Source: Niabella sp. (GTDB taxonomy: Bacteria; Bacteroidota; Bacteroidia; Chitinophagales; Chitinophagaceae). From it: 64,000 bases of DNA. The position numbers were made by a program, and so were the translations under genes. The stretch is from NCBI RefSeq assembly GCF_030150205.1, contig NZ_JASLGT010000008.1:62001-126000 (forward strand). Direction: 5' to 3'. This document shows positions 9,048 through 18,251 of this stretch, one piece after another; position 1 is the first letter of the stretch; each line of letters starts with the position of its first letter. The notes beneath the pieces were generated by a model that was not told the DNA's origin, did no database searches, and saw only the letters and a program-made list of their open reading frames with translations.

Positions 9048-9833
9048 TTAATGTGGTTCTGTTTTTATCTGGTTCCATAAAGCGTCCATTTCTTCCAGCG
9101 TTAGCGTGGAAAGTGTGCTGCCTTTTGTTGCCGCCAGTTGTTCCATCCGGGTAAAGCGGTAAATGAACTTTTTATTGGTGCGTTCCAGCGCAGCCTCCGC
9201 ATCTATCTTCAAAAACCGTGCATAGTTGATGAGCGAAAACAATAAATCGCCAAATTCTTCTTCAATTTGCTCCGGTGCCCCTTGTTCCACCGCCTCCAGC
9301 AGCTCACCGGTTTCTTCTGTCACCTTTTCCCAAACCTGTGGGGCAGACTCCCATTCAAACCCTACCTGACGGGCTTTTTCCTGAAGCCGCATCGCTTTTA
9401 CCACGGCGGGTAATGACCGGGGCACACCGCTTAATACGGATGTTTTTCCCTCTTTTAATTTTAGTTGTTCCCAGTTTTTTTTAACGTCTTCTTCGGTATG
9501 CACTTCTTTTAAGCCTTCAATGGCTTCCTGCGGCGGATAAATATGCGGATGCCGTTTGATGAGCTTGTCCGCAATGCCGGTTAACACATCCTCAATGGTA
9601 AACTGCTCCTGTTCCGTTGCTATCTTTGAATAAAACACAATGTGCAGCAACAGGTCTCCCAACTCCTCCCGGATGTCCTTCCAGTTTTCATCGATGATCG
9701 CATCGCCCAGCTCATAGGTTTCTTCAATGGTCATTTGCCGCAGGGTATGAATGGTTTGTTTACGGTCCCAGGGACATTGCTCCCTTAGCTCATTCATGAT
9801 CTGCACCAACCGGTTAAAAGCTTCCTGACTCAT
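9048..9833 (-). CDS. mazG: Nucleoside triphosphate pyrophosphohydrolase MazG
   Basis: The 261-residue protein is a full-length, two-domain MazG, which hydrolyses (d)NTPs to NMP and pyrophosphate in the cytosol for pool cleaning and stress control. The first domain has CPWDRKQT at about 20-27, then EETYELGDAI and EELGDLLLHIVF, the EExxE/ExxD metal-binding pattern. The linker HPHIYPPQ is a family signature. The second domain repeats the pattern with EETGELLEAV and EEFGDLLFSLINYARF. The stop abuts the start of the sensor-kinase gene, a tight coupling not usual for mazG. The upstream gap to the esterase is only 60 bp, on the same strand. Confidence 0.96.
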   Translation of the reverse strand: MSQEAFNRLVQIMNELREQCPWDRKQTIHTLRQMTIEETYELGDAIIDENWKDIREELGDLLLHIVFYSKIATEQEQFTIEDVLTGIADKLIKRHPHIYPPQEAIEGLKEVHTEEDVKKNWEQLKLKEGKTSVLSGVPRSLPAVVKAMRLQEKARQVGFEWESAPQVWEKVTEETGELLEAVEQGAPEQIEEEFGDLLFSLINYARFLKIDAEAALERTNKKFIYRFTRMEQLAATKGSTLSTLTLEEMDALWNQIKTEPH

Positions 9834-9893
9834 ACTTATCGTTTATTTACTGTTTGCCCCGCGTCCTGTACTAAAGCTGCGGCATCGATTCCT

Positions 9894-10715
9894 TTATTTT
9901 GCCGCATCCGGTTCCGTAAAAAAGCGGTCCATAAATAGCAACTGGTAATAAATGGCATTTTGCCAGTAAGTGGATGTATGTCCGCCCGGCCGGGTAATAT
10001 AGTCATGCGGAATATTTCGCAATAACAACTCCTGGTGCAGGTTTTCATTCACCTTGTAAAAAAAGTCCTCTGTACCGCAATCGATAATAATTTTCAGGGT
10101 TTTAGGTTCAATAAGATACAACATATTGATCACGGTATTTTTTTCCCAGCGCTCCGGGTTATCCCTGTATTTCCCCAATCGCTTTGCCATATCCCAGTTA
10201 TTGGGGAAGGGCCGGATATCTACGCCACCGCTCATACTGCCCGTTGCACCAAATACATCCGGGTGTTTGATGGCAAGATACAGGGCCCCGTGTCCGCCCA
10301 TGCTAAGCCCGGCAATACCCCGGCTTTTGGGAGAAGCCATGGTGGCATAATTCTTATCTACCCAGGCCACCAGCTCGCCGGAAACAAAGGTTTCATATTG
10401 AAATGAAGGATCAACGGGGCTATCCCAGTACCAGCTGCCATAGCCACCGTCCGGACATACCAGGATCATCTGGTACCGGTCTGCACCAGCCTGTGCGCCC
10501 TTAACACCGGGCCAGTAGGCATAACTGCCGCTGTAACCATGTAACAGGTAAACCACCGGATACTTTTTAGCCTTTGTATAACCATCCGGCAATACTACGC
10601 AGGTTTTAATATTCTTTTTCATGGAAGCACTGTATACTTCCAGCGTATCTACTTTTGCCGCCAACAGGTTGAACGTCACCAATAGCATGAACCCAACAAT
10701 AAAGCACTTTTTCAT
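9894..10715 (-). CDS. Secreted alpha/beta-hydrolase esterase (esterase D / tributyrin esterase-like)
   Basis: A 273-residue exported serine esterase. The signal peptide MKKCFIVGFMLLVTFNLLAA argues for the ATG at 10715 rather than the in-frame ATG at 10757. The fold is shown by VVYLLHGYSG, the oxyanion and core strands, and the nucleophile elbow GLSMGGHG with S138. Later come DCGTEDFFY with the likely acid and PGGHTSTYW with the catalytic His. The family (putative esterase, Pfam Esterase) includes carbohydrate acetyl- and feruloyl-esterases and S-formylglutathione hydrolases; export favours a role on polysaccharide side groups or short-chain esters. Upstream is a strong terminator at 10782-10808, so the gene starts its own transcript, which may continue into mazG. 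Confidence 0.88.
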   Translation of the reverse strand: MKKCFIVGFMLLVTFNLLAAKVDTLEVYSASMKKNIKTCVVLPDGYTKAKKYPVVYLLHGYSGSYAYWPGVKGAQAGADRYQMILVCPDGGYGSWYWDSPVDPSFQYETFVSGELVAWVDKNYATMASPKSRGIAGLSMGGHGALYLAIKHPDVFGATGSMSGGVDIRPFPNNWDMAKRLGKYRDNPERWEKNTVINMLYLIEPKTLKIIIDCGTEDFFYKVNENLHQELLLRNIPHDYITRPGGHTSTYWQNAIYYQLLFMDRFFTEPDAAK

Positions 10716-10775
10716 TTTACCTAATGCATTTAGTTTAATACGGACGAATTTATACAAAAAATGGTTAGTGCCGGC

Positions 10776-10812
10776 AACAAAAAGGCAGGTGGAGCTACCA
10801 CCTGCCTTCTTT
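10776..10812 (-). terminator. Strong intrinsic terminator after the deacetylase gene
   Basis: AAGGCAGGTGG (10782-10792) and CCACCTGCCTT (10798-10808) form a perfect 11-bp stem with a 5-base loop. On the minus strand it is followed by TTTTTG, so it ends the deacetylase transcript 21 bp after its stop; the other side has CTTCTTTATTT and could also stop plus-strand read-through. Confidence 0.9.
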
Positions 10813-10829
10813 ATTTACGGTTTTTGTGA

Positions 10830-11693
10830 TCAGAAACGTTTTTGATTGACCAGCGCTTCTTTTACACCGGGATATTCGGTAATAACGGCCAGCTCGTAAT
10901 CTGACTTTGTTTTTAATTTCCGGATAAATTCATGCAGTTTCAGCGAATCGGCAGAGGTCCGCCACATCTGATCATGTGCCAGGATGACCAGGTTATCCGG
11001 TTTCAGTGTTTTATTGGAGGCAAACAAGTGGTCTACCTGTGCCATCAGCTGATCCGGGCTTTGCACAGCCTGCGAGTTCTTATGATTGAACTCCCACTCC
11101 AGGTCCCAGCCAATGAGTACATAGCCGCCTTTTTTCTGGAGCGAGTCGATTACCGATTTGTTCTTTAAGAGATCCGTGCGGCTGATGCTATCGATCCGCC
11201 AGGCATTGCGGCCGGGGGTACGGGCGATGGGCTCTTTCAGCATCATCATGGCCTGCGCGCGGTTAAAATCGGAAATAACCGAATCCGGGTTTTTATAAAA
11301 ACTGGTGAACTTGTTTCTCCAGGCATGCGAATAGCTGTGGTTGAAGAGTTCGATGCCCGGAAAGCGCTGCAGTTGTTCCCACATGAGTTTTTGCTCAGGG
11401 CTGGCGCCGGTATGCAACCCGATCAAAAACATCGTGGCCGGTATCTTTTCCTCCTTCAGGATGGTTAACAGGTTACGGGTACCCAGGTTCGGCCCATCGT
11501 CGAAGGTCATAAAGATCCGTTTCTTTTTTTCCTTTTCCCTCTCTTTTTCCTTCTGCGGATCTTTTAAATTGATCTGCACAGAATCCGGGATATTAAGGTC
11601 TGCCCCCAGTTTTTGTCCTTTTGTATCCGCGTCATTACAGGAAAAAAGCAGCAGCAAAGCCAGGGAACCCAATAAGCAGTATCCCTTCCTCAT
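10830..11693 (-). CDS. Polysaccharide deacetylase (NodB-domain) lipoprotein
   Basis: A 287-residue predicted lipoprotein: MRKGYCLLGSLALLLLFSC gives a lipobox with Cys19, so the ATG at 11693 is chosen over one 48 bp upstream. A charged, low-complexity linker (KEKEREKEKKKR) follows, then a carbohydrate-esterase-4 NodB domain. Its motif 1 is MTFDDGP (metal and base Asp pair), motif 2 NHSYSHAW (two His metal ligands), motif 3 RTPGRNAW, and a late LAHDQ supplies the last His. Such enzymes remove N- or O-acetyl groups from peptidoglycan, chitin-like or exopolysaccharide chains with a divalent metal; the lipid anchor places it at the cell envelope. It is flanked by its own terminator and a 250-bp upstream gap. 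Confidence 0.9.
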   Translation of the reverse strand: MRKGYCLLGSLALLLLFSCNDADTKGQKLGADLNIPDSVQINLKDPQKEKEREKEKKKRIFMTFDDGPNLGTRNLLTILKEEKIPATMFLIGLHTGASPEQKLMWEQLQRFPGIELFNHSYSHAWRNKFTSFYKNPDSVISDFNRAQAMMMLKEPIARTPGRNAWRIDSISRTDLLKNKSVIDSLQKKGGYVLIGWDLEWEFNHKNSQAVQSPDQLMAQVDHLFASNKTLKPDNLVILAHDQMWRTSADSLKLHEFIRKLKTKSDYELAVITEYPGVKEALVNQKRF

Positions 11694-11944
11694 AAAAACA
11701 GAGCGCTCCTTAGGGGCGGTCCCTTTCATCAATAGTTTCATATTTCTTAAATCAAAAGAGATTGCAAAACCAGGTGTGCCAGTGGTTGGGTCAGCTGAAA
11801 ATCAAAAGTCTCCGGAACATAACCAACAGACTTTCCAAATGTGCATTCCATGTTATTTTACAATTCGGATGTAAAACTAATCAAAGCACCTATGATTTCA
11901 AAAAAATCTTCCCATGATCCCGATCAACATCTTGCCGCTGCCGG

Positions 11945-12835
11945 TCAGCGGCCAAACGTATCGTAGTTGTCCTGGGCGTATTTTTCAAACCGCTTTAGCG
12001 TAGCCACATTTTTTTGCTCCACCTCCGTAAGTACGCCGTCAATATTGTTGGTTACCGGAACATACCAGTCTACCTGGTCAAAAAACTGCCGTACGCCCTT
12101 ACTTTTAAATGAGTACCCGTGCCGCGCAAAAATGGTATTGCGGATAATCTCCAGATCCAGTTTTTTCAGGTTTTTGAGTTGCTTTTCCGTCAGTTCGCTG
12201 GCAGATCCGTTTAATTTGTATACTTCTTCCGAAGCCGCCCGGTAAACCTTGTTTATTGAAGTATCTACCGTACCATCTTCGTTGGTATAAAGCTCCGTCT
12301 GGCTTTTTCCGTTTTCATAATCTACATACTCCCAACCCTCAGGAAGCATCAGGTTGGCGTTATAAAGAAATGGCTTTTTTACAAGGGTAAACTCCTTTAC
12401 CGGGTTCTTTACTTCTGTTGCCTTATAGGCCTTCCATTTCCCTTTCAATGTATCGCCTATGATAACAAATTCAAAACGTCCATCATGCCGGTCGCTGCCG
12501 GGTTCATCCATCAAAAAGGAATATTTATTGCCGGTAAGGGTCAGCGTTCCCTTCATGGGCCGGTCATTTCCCTTTACCACACTTTTGCCCTCCACTCCTT
12601 CTGCAGTAATGCGGCTAAGCCGGATATTGATCCGGGCCACATCTTCATAATCGGGTGCCCCGTCTGACATACCTACAAAATCCCCCACCCAATTACCATA
12701 AAGATCCGTATGCTGTTCGGGCGGCAGCTCCTGTGCCAGTGCGGCAGGTGCACCGGCGTTAACCGGTTTCTTTTTTGAGTTACAGGCAAAAAGCAGGATA
12801 ACAACAAGCAGGATCGGGGAATAAGCGTATTTCAT
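11945..12835 (-). CDS. YARHG-domain lipoprotein
   Basis: A 296-residue predicted lipoprotein (MKYAYSPILLVVILLFAC, Cys18). The C-terminal third carries the YARHG domain: the core IFARHGYSF, then FFDQVDWYVP and TEVEQKNVATLKRFE. This domain is found in secreted or membrane-anchored bacterial proteins, mostly without known function. The middle part (about 45-150) resembles a beta-rich lipocalin-like segment with the phrase YGNWVGDFVG; that is my reading and not a firm family call. The ATG overlaps the stop of the DUF2306 gene by 4 bp (ATGA), so the two form an operon. Confidence 0.8.
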   Translation of the reverse strand: MKYAYSPILLVVILLFACNSKKKPVNAGAPAALAQELPPEQHTDLYGNWVGDFVGMSDGAPDYEDVARINIRLSRITAEGVEGKSVVKGNDRPMKGTLTLTGNKYSFLMDEPGSDRHDGRFEFVIIGDTLKGKWKAYKATEVKNPVKEFTLVKKPFLYNANLMLPEGWEYVDYENGKSQTELYTNEDGTVDTSINKVYRAASEEVYKLNGSASELTEKQLKNLKKLDLEIIRNTIFARHGYSFKSKGVRQFFDQVDWYVPVTNNIDGVLTEVEQKNVATLKRFEKYAQDNYDTFGR

Positions 12836-13473
12836 TTTGATTTGATTTTATAAATAATATATTCTGCGCACAACCAGTTCGGGATCCATCCCAATCCGGC
12901 CACAATGATGTATACATCCATGGGGGCCGGATGAAAAAGCTGTACCAGGGCCCATTTCCATAACCGCAGTGTAATGGCCGATACCGCGAGGGCATAGCTC
13001 CGGATCATCATGAACCGGTGTTGCCTGAAATCCCGTTGTCTTACAGCCATTACAGCCCGTAATGTAAACACCCACCAAAATACCGACAGGATGGTAAAGA
13101 ACAATATGGCCACCCAGCCTCCGTTGGCATGTACTCCCATTACAAAACCGGTGGGCGCCGAAAAAAACAATACCACCACTACGTATACATATCCCAGCAT
13201 GCGGTGTGTCTTCGGTTGATTCCGGAGCAGGTATGGGCTAAACTGGGTGAAGCCTGCCAGCAGGCAAAAGACCGAAGTATATACATGGGTATAAAATACC
13301 GGGAGATAATACCACAGGCCTGCCACTTCGGTTTGCTTTATCTGCAGGAAGGATGCGGTAGAACTGAACGGGATATAGCGTAGGGTGATCTCCAGCATCA
13401 GGAAACTAAAAAAAACCAGCAGCACCAGCGCAAGGAATTGTGCAGTTGTTTTATGTTTTTTTGTTAGCTGCAA
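12832..13473 (-). CDS. DUF2306 integral membrane protein
   Basis: A 213-residue membrane protein with about six hydrophobic spans, for example FLALVLLVFFSFLMLEITL at the N terminus and VYIIVAGLGWIPNWL at the C terminus. HxxxG and RxHRxxGY-like phrases (KTHRMLGYVY, ANGGW) fit the DUF2306 family, and the repeated histidines hint at haem or metal contact in the membrane, which is inference. The start is a TTG at 13473; no in-frame ATG lies upstream, and the first internal ATG would remove the first span. It is translationally coupled to the YARHG lipoprotein. Confidence 0.75.
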   Translation of the reverse strand: MQLTKKHKTTAQFLALVLLVFFSFLMLEITLRYIPFSSTASFLQIKQTEVAGLWYYLPVFYTHVYTSVFCLLAGFTQFSPYLLRNQPKTHRMLGYVYVVVVLFFSAPTGFVMGVHANGGWVAILFFTILSVFWWVFTLRAVMAVRQRDFRQHRFMMIRSYALAVSAITLRLWKWALVQLFHPAPMDVYIIVAGLGWIPNWLCAEYIIYKIKSK

Positions 13474-13501
13474 TACAGAAATTTGGCGTAAAAATAGTTG
13501 A

Positions 13502-14614
13502 TTATTTTATAACACCCTGCTTTTGCAATACTGCCATATGTGCCAGCAGCTCCAACATGCCGCCCTGGGGTACCAGGTTCTGGGATTTTTCATCCTTACC
13601 TATCAAACCCAGCGCAGTTTTATGGGCAATGGCATGATCCACCGCCTGCCGGAAAGCTTCGAGGTAACGTGGATCTTTATCAATGCGCCAAAGACGCAGA
13701 AAGCCCCGCATTAATACGGCATTGAACCAGAAATTATCTTTCAGCTCCTGGTTCTTCAGAAAATATGCATCAGCACTCGCAGCCATTTTTTGGGCAGTGG
13801 TGAGATAGGCCTGATCCTTTGTTAGCTCATAAAAAAGTACGTTCGCTTCCAGCATGGTTCCGGTATTATAAGAATAAACGCGCTGGTCGATCCGGCGATC
13901 TTTTAACTTCAGGTTGTCGTAATACAGCCCCTCCGGTGTGCGGAGCCAGCGATTCACCCATTGGTACAATGCCGTCGCCGTTTTTAAATATGTGCGATCA
14001 CCGGTTGCCTTGTAAAGCTGAAGTGCCAGCAGGATGCCGGGGCCGTTACTGCAGGTATTTTTAGTGCGTTTATTTCCCTCCTGCCAGTAAAGCCCGCCGC
14101 CGGAAACCGTATCCAGCCCGGTCATCATAAAACGGTAGATTCCTGTTGCAACCTTCAGCCATTGCGGATCTTTTGTGGTTTCATACTGGCGCATTGCCGT
14201 AATGCCGATCCATTGATTGTCGTCATAAAAACGGTCTCCGCCACCCAGCTCCGGAGGATAAGAGGCGTAACCGGGCGCCGGGGGCCTCAGATCATTATAC
14301 TTCCGGATGACCCCAAAGGTTTGCTCCATATCCCTTGATCCGCTTTCCAGTGCAGCGCCTGCCTGGTACGCTTCAAACAGCGCGCAAAGCGGCCAGAGAT
14401 AGGAAACCTTGCGGTCGTCCGTACGGGCCGGTGCGTGCTCTGTGTAATACTTCAGCTCCGGTTTGTAATACTGTTTTATGATTTGCGTTTTGAGCAATGC
14501 ATATTCCTGCGCATAGTCTCGCTGCTGGGCAATTGTGCCATTTGCAAGAAAGAAAAAAACAATCAGCATCCATCCTCCGCTATACCGGAGCATTCCATTC
14601 CATTTACTTTTCAT
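13502..14614 (-). CDS. Secreted GH76 alpha-1,6-mannanase-like enzyme
   Basis: A 370-residue exported protein with the (alpha/alpha)6 features of glycoside hydrolase family 76, which cuts alpha-1,6-mannan endo-wise. The paired catalytic aspartates are D131-D132 in RFYDDNQW. Other family marks are GGGLYWQEGNKRTKNTCSN and YSYNTGTMLEANV. The signal peptide ends near GTIAQQ and favours the ATG at 14614, which overlaps the epimerase gene by 11 bp; upstream in-frame ATGs lack a signal peptide right after them. Overlap with a core-metabolism gene is curious, but the enzyme itself looks complete. Function on fungal or bacterial mannan is inferred from the family. Confidence 0.88.
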   Translation of the reverse strand: MKSKWNGMLRYSGGWMLIVFFFLANGTIAQQRDYAQEYALLKTQIIKQYYKPELKYYTEHAPARTDDRKVSYLWPLCALFEAYQAGAALESGSRDMEQTFGVIRKYNDLRPPAPGYASYPPELGGGDRFYDDNQWIGITAMRQYETTKDPQWLKVATGIYRFMMTGLDTVSGGGLYWQEGNKRTKNTCSNGPGILLALQLYKATGDRTYLKTATALYQWVNRWLRTPEGLYYDNLKLKDRRIDQRVYSYNTGTMLEANVLFYELTKDQAYLTTAQKMAASADAYFLKNQELKDNFWFNAVLMRGFLRLWRIDKDPRYLEAFRQAVDHAIAHKTALGLIGKDEKSQNLVPQGGMLELLAHMAVLQKQGVIK

Positions 14615-15020
14615 TTGTTGATTTTGAGCACAATTCTGTAAGAACTCCATAGGTAGATTTTGGGTGCAAAAACGCGATCTGCAACCCCTCGGCACCTGGG
14701 CGCGGTTCTTTATCTATAAGCGTAATGCCCTTTTCCTGCACAGCCTGCAAAGCGTCTTCTATATGGTCAACAGCAAACGCAATATGATGCACGCCCTCGC
14801 CTCTTTTTTCAATAAACCTGGCAACGGGCCCTTCGGCATCCATGGATTCAAGTAACTCTATTTTGGTATCCCCTATCTTAAAAAAGGCCGTTCGTACTTT
14901 CTGGTCGGCCACTTCTTCTACCCGGTAGCACTGCAACCCGAATACTTCTTCCCAGTAACGGATACTTTCTTCCAGGTTGCGAACGGCCAAACCGATATGT
15001 TCGATATGTGATGGCTTCAT
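14604..15020 (-). CDS. mce: Methylmalonyl-CoA epimerase
   Basis: The 138-residue protein is a single glyoxalase/VOC-fold enzyme that interconverts (R)- and (S)-methylmalonyl-CoA in propionate metabolism in the cytosol. The metal-binding pattern is visible: HIEHIGLAV at the N terminus, KIELLES in the middle, GVHHIAFAV at the start of the second half, and a late LTEL strand end. Length is typical. It is followed with an 11-bp overlap by the GH76 gene; no mutase or carboxylase gene lies next to it here. Confidence 0.94.
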   Translation of the reverse strand: MKPSHIEHIGLAVRNLEESIRYWEEVFGLQCYRVEEVADQKVRTAFFKIGDTKIELLESMDAEGPVARFIEKRGEGVHHIAFAVDHIEDALQAVQEKGITLIDKEPRPGAEGLQIAFLHPKSTYGVLTELCSKSTNEK

Positions 15021-15051
15021 TGTTTACAGTTTAATACAGCAATCCGATCGT

Positions 15052-15858
15052 TTATTTAACGTAGATCTCTTTTTTATCAAAGGTGTTGGCACTAAAATAG
15101 CCCAATGCGCCGCCGCGGATATTTGAAACCGGATTTCCCGGGGATGCACTCTGGTTTTGCCCTGACCCGCTTTGGGTTAAACTGTACCAGAAATCATAGT
15201 TATCCTTATTGATGCAACGCATTTCCACACGCAGGTTATCTCCTTTTTTCAGGTCAGACCCATCATTGCCCGAAAAGATCAGTAACTCATACACAACGTT
15301 CCGGCCATCAATCAATTTGTCATTGGTTACAAAAATCGTATTTTCTTTACGTCCGTCTACAAATTGTGTAAACCGGTATGCATTCCCTTCTCCCGGCGGA
15401 TCCTTGAACTCTACCGTAGCAATCAGCTGCTCCCTTCCCACAAATACCCGGCTGGTTGTATACAACGAATCCAGGGGCACTTTCTTCGGCATGGTAGAGG
15501 TGGCTGTAAAAATTTCGTTTCCTGCTTTTACTGCTAAATGATACGTAGCCCCCGGTTTACCGGCTGCATTGGCGCGATAAAGCCCGTTACCCTTATGCTG
15601 CAATACGATGGGCGTTTTGCCGTTTTCGGCAATGGTTACAACTGCATCTTCCACGCCTTCAAAAAGATTGGGATCCGAAATGTTCAGTGTTTTAGAAATA
15701 GTAACGCTGTAAGAATCGGCGTTATCCGTCACTGTTCCTTCAATCACATATTTTTTATGAACGTTGTTGATGTCTACCTGTATCACCTTCTGACACCCCG
15801 TGGTGATAAAGAGCAGGCAGCTCAGCAAACCGTAAATAAAAAGGGGATATCGATTCAT
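15052..15858 (-). CDS. DUF4249 lipoprotein, partner of a TonB-dependent receptor
   Basis: A 268-residue lipoprotein with lipobox FITTGC (Cys22) and the DUF4249 fold start VIQVDINNVHKKYVIEGTVTDN. DUF4249 proteins sit next to TonB-dependent receptors in Bacteroidota and are thought to be surface-exposed partners, but no ligand is established. The gene begins 6 bp after the stop of the receptor gene, which argues for one operon. The C terminus contains GGALGYFSANTFDKKEIYV, typical of the family's last strand region. Confidence 0.85.
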   Translation of the reverse strand: MNRYPLFIYGLLSCLLFITTGCQKVIQVDINNVHKKYVIEGTVTDNADSYSVTISKTLNISDPNLFEGVEDAVVTIAENGKTPIVLQHKGNGLYRANAAGKPGATYHLAVKAGNEIFTATSTMPKKVPLDSLYTTSRVFVGREQLIATVEFKDPPGEGNAYRFTQFVDGRKENTIFVTNDKLIDGRNVVYELLIFSGNDGSDLKKGDNLRVEMRCINKDNYDFWYSLTQSGSGQNQSASPGNPVSNIRGGALGYFSANTFDKKEIYVK

Positions 15859-15864
15859 GTTGAC

Positions 15865-18189
15865 CTAAAATTTAAAATGCCAGGAAATAGACGGAACAAA
15901 GCGAAAAAGGGACGTCTGCTGCGCTTCCGTTACATCGGGATTTTTCTCGTTCTGCTGAAAGGTGATCAGGTAGGCATTTTCCCGTCCGTAGGCATTAAAG
16001 AGACTGAAGGCCAGCTCCGAAGAAGTATTTTTCCGCCGGGTTCTCAGCTGCCGCGTAGCGCCCAGATCCAGCCGGTGATAAGCCGGCATGCGGTAGGCGT
16101 TGCGCTTTGTGTAGTAGAATACGATCTGTTTATCGATCACATATTTTCCGCTGGGAAATGTAACCGCATCACCGGTATAATAGACCCAGTTGGCAGAGAA
16201 GTTCCATTTTTTATTCAGCTGGTAATTGGTTACAATTGCCACATCATGGGTGCGGTCCTGCCGGGCATTATACCATTCACCGTCATTGATGCCGTCAATC
16301 TTTCTTTCGGTTTTGGAAAGGGTATATCCGATCCAGCCGGTAAGCCGGCCCTGCTTTTTTTTCAGCAGCAATTCCAGGCCATAGGCCCTTCCGATACCCG
16401 ACAGCAACTGTGTTTCTATGGCGTCATTGGTATATACATCGGCACCGGTGCGGTAGTCGATCTGGTTCTGAAATGTTTTATAATACGTTTCAGCGGTGAG
16501 CTCATACCGGTTCCCGGAAAGATTTTTATACCAACCCAGCGAATAAATATCCACCAGCTCCGGCTTAATGCTATTGGTACTGGCCACCCATTTATCGGTA
16601 GGGAAGTTCGCTGCCGAATTGGAGATCAGGTGCAGGTTCTGCGCATTACGGGCATAGGACGCTTTTAGCGATGTGCTGTTATTTAAGATAAAGCTGGCCG
16701 CGATCCGGGGCTCCAGGTTCCAGTAATTTTTTACAAGCGCCCCTTTCCGGTAGTTCAACGTATCTGTAATGGTTCCGTTCCGTTCCACTTCATAAAAATC
16801 ACCCGGCCCAAAAATGGCAAAGGAAGAAAGACGCATTCCAAAGGTCAGGTTCAGCCAGGAAGCCGCGCTCCAGGTATCGGTGGCAAAAACGGCTGTTTCC
16901 CAGGAATAGCGGTCCTGCAAATACAGGTTATTATAACTTGTTTTGCCGGAACTGGTGATCTCTCCGGGAGTAATGGTATGATAAATGGAATTGAATCCGA
17001 AGCGGAGCGAATGACGGGAGCCGGCATACCATTGCACTTCTTCCTTCAGATTGAGGTCCCGGATCTGTGAAAAAATGTTCAGATCATTGTTGGCATTATT
17101 GATGGCGATATTGTAGTTAAAATCGCTGTAGATAAAAGAAGTATTGGAGAAAAGCCGGTCGTTAAAAATATGATTCCAGCGTAAGGTTCCGGTTTTGTTT
17201 CCCCAATCCATCCCAAATTGTTTTTCCAGCTTTAGCACATCCCTGCCCAGGTAACCCGAAAGGTATAACCGGTCTTTTTCCCCAAGGGTATAGTTCATCT
17301 TGGCATTGATGTCGTAAAAAAACAGGCGGGTATTTTTATTGGTAGAATCACCGAAGACCGGCAGCAGCAGATCGGCATAAGTACGCCTGCCCGATACCAG
17401 GAAAGAGGACCGGTCTTCCTGTATGGGTCCTTCCACATTGAGTTTTGCCGAAATCAGCCCCACACCACCGCTTACGGCATACCGCTGGTTATTGCCTTCA
17501 TTCATCTTTACATCCAGCACGGATGAAAGCCGGCCGCCATATTGTGCCGGCATACCGCCTTTATATACGGTTACATCCTTTACAATGTCTGAGTTAAAAG
17601 TAGAAAAGAACCCCATGAGATGCGAGGCATTGTATACATTGGCTTCATCCAGCAGGATCAGGTTCTGATCGGTGGACCCACCTCTTACATAAAACCCGCT
17701 GTTTCCGTCACCTGCCGATTTGATGCCCGGCAGCAGCTGAATTGCTTTTAAAATATCCCGTTCTCCCAGCAACATCGGGATGGTATTGATCTCCTTCATG
17801 GTTAACCGTTCCACCCCCATCTGCGTACCCCGTATGGTACGGCCCTTTGTATTGGCGGTTACCTGCACATCATCGAGGTTCACCACCTGGTCTGGCAATA
17901 AAACATTTTGCACTTTGTTACCATCCAGCCGGATGGTTTCCGTTACGGTTTCATAACCAACAGCAGAATATGCAACAGTGTAACTCCCCTTTGAAAGGGT
18001 AAGCGAATAAAATCCATACTCATTGGAAGTAGTTCCCGAAACCCCGCCCTGTATTTCCACACTGGCATTGATCAATGTTTCCCCGCTGGCGGCCGACTTT
18101 ATGGTACCGCTGAGGGTTACCTTCTCCTGCGCAAGGGACACCAGCGCAAATAGTATGGCCACAAAAAGAATACCTGTCTTCTTTGTCAT
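15865..18189 (-). CDS. TonB-dependent outer-membrane receptor with carboxypeptidase-like N-terminal domain
   Basis: A 774-residue outer-membrane receptor. The signal peptide MTKKTGILFVAILFALVSLA supports the ATG at 18189. A carboxypeptidase-D regulatory-like domain follows (VTLSGTIKSAASGETLINAS), then a plug (MLLGERDILKAIQLLPGI, GFYVRGGSTDQNLILLDEA) and a 22-strand-type barrel ending in the aromatic residue of SWHFKF. It lacks the SusC-type length and DEVVVVGYG box, so it is of the FecA/CirA-like group that pairs with DUF4249 lipoproteins. The substrate is unknown; siderophores, metals or peptides are possible. It leads the two-gene unit. Confidence 0.9.
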   Translation of the reverse strand: MTKKTGILFVAILFALVSLAQEKVTLSGTIKSAASGETLINASVEIQGGVSGTTSNEYGFYSLTLSKGSYTVAYSAVGYETVTETIRLDGNKVQNVLLPDQVVNLDDVQVTANTKGRTIRGTQMGVERLTMKEINTIPMLLGERDILKAIQLLPGIKSAGDGNSGFYVRGGSTDQNLILLDEANVYNASHLMGFFSTFNSDIVKDVTVYKGGMPAQYGGRLSSVLDVKMNEGNNQRYAVSGGVGLISAKLNVEGPIQEDRSSFLVSGRRTYADLLLPVFGDSTNKNTRLFFYDINAKMNYTLGEKDRLYLSGYLGRDVLKLEKQFGMDWGNKTGTLRWNHIFNDRLFSNTSFIYSDFNYNIAINNANNDLNIFSQIRDLNLKEEVQWYAGSRHSLRFGFNSIYHTITPGEITSSGKTSYNNLYLQDRYSWETAVFATDTWSAASWLNLTFGMRLSSFAIFGPGDFYEVERNGTITDTLNYRKGALVKNYWNLEPRIAASFILNNSTSLKASYARNAQNLHLISNSAANFPTDKWVASTNSIKPELVDIYSLGWYKNLSGNRYELTAETYYKTFQNQIDYRTGADVYTNDAIETQLLSGIGRAYGLELLLKKKQGRLTGWIGYTLSKTERKIDGINDGEWYNARQDRTHDVAIVTNYQLNKKWNFSANWVYYTGDAVTFPSGKYVIDKQIVFYYTKRNAYRMPAYHRLDLGATRQLRTRRKNTSSELAFSLFNAYGRENAYLITFQQNEKNPDVTEAQQTSLFRFVPSISWHFKF

Positions 18190-18251
18190 AAATGATGTTA
18201 TAAACAACCTCAATCCAACAAAAATAGCCGAACTGCGGCAGATTACCGCTG

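Noticed and set aside
15538..16668. Long open frame (376 codons) on the plus strand
   Set aside because: It lies wholly antisense to the TonB receptor and its partner, has no domain or signal I can recognise, and an unbiased amino-acid pattern of a shadow frame.
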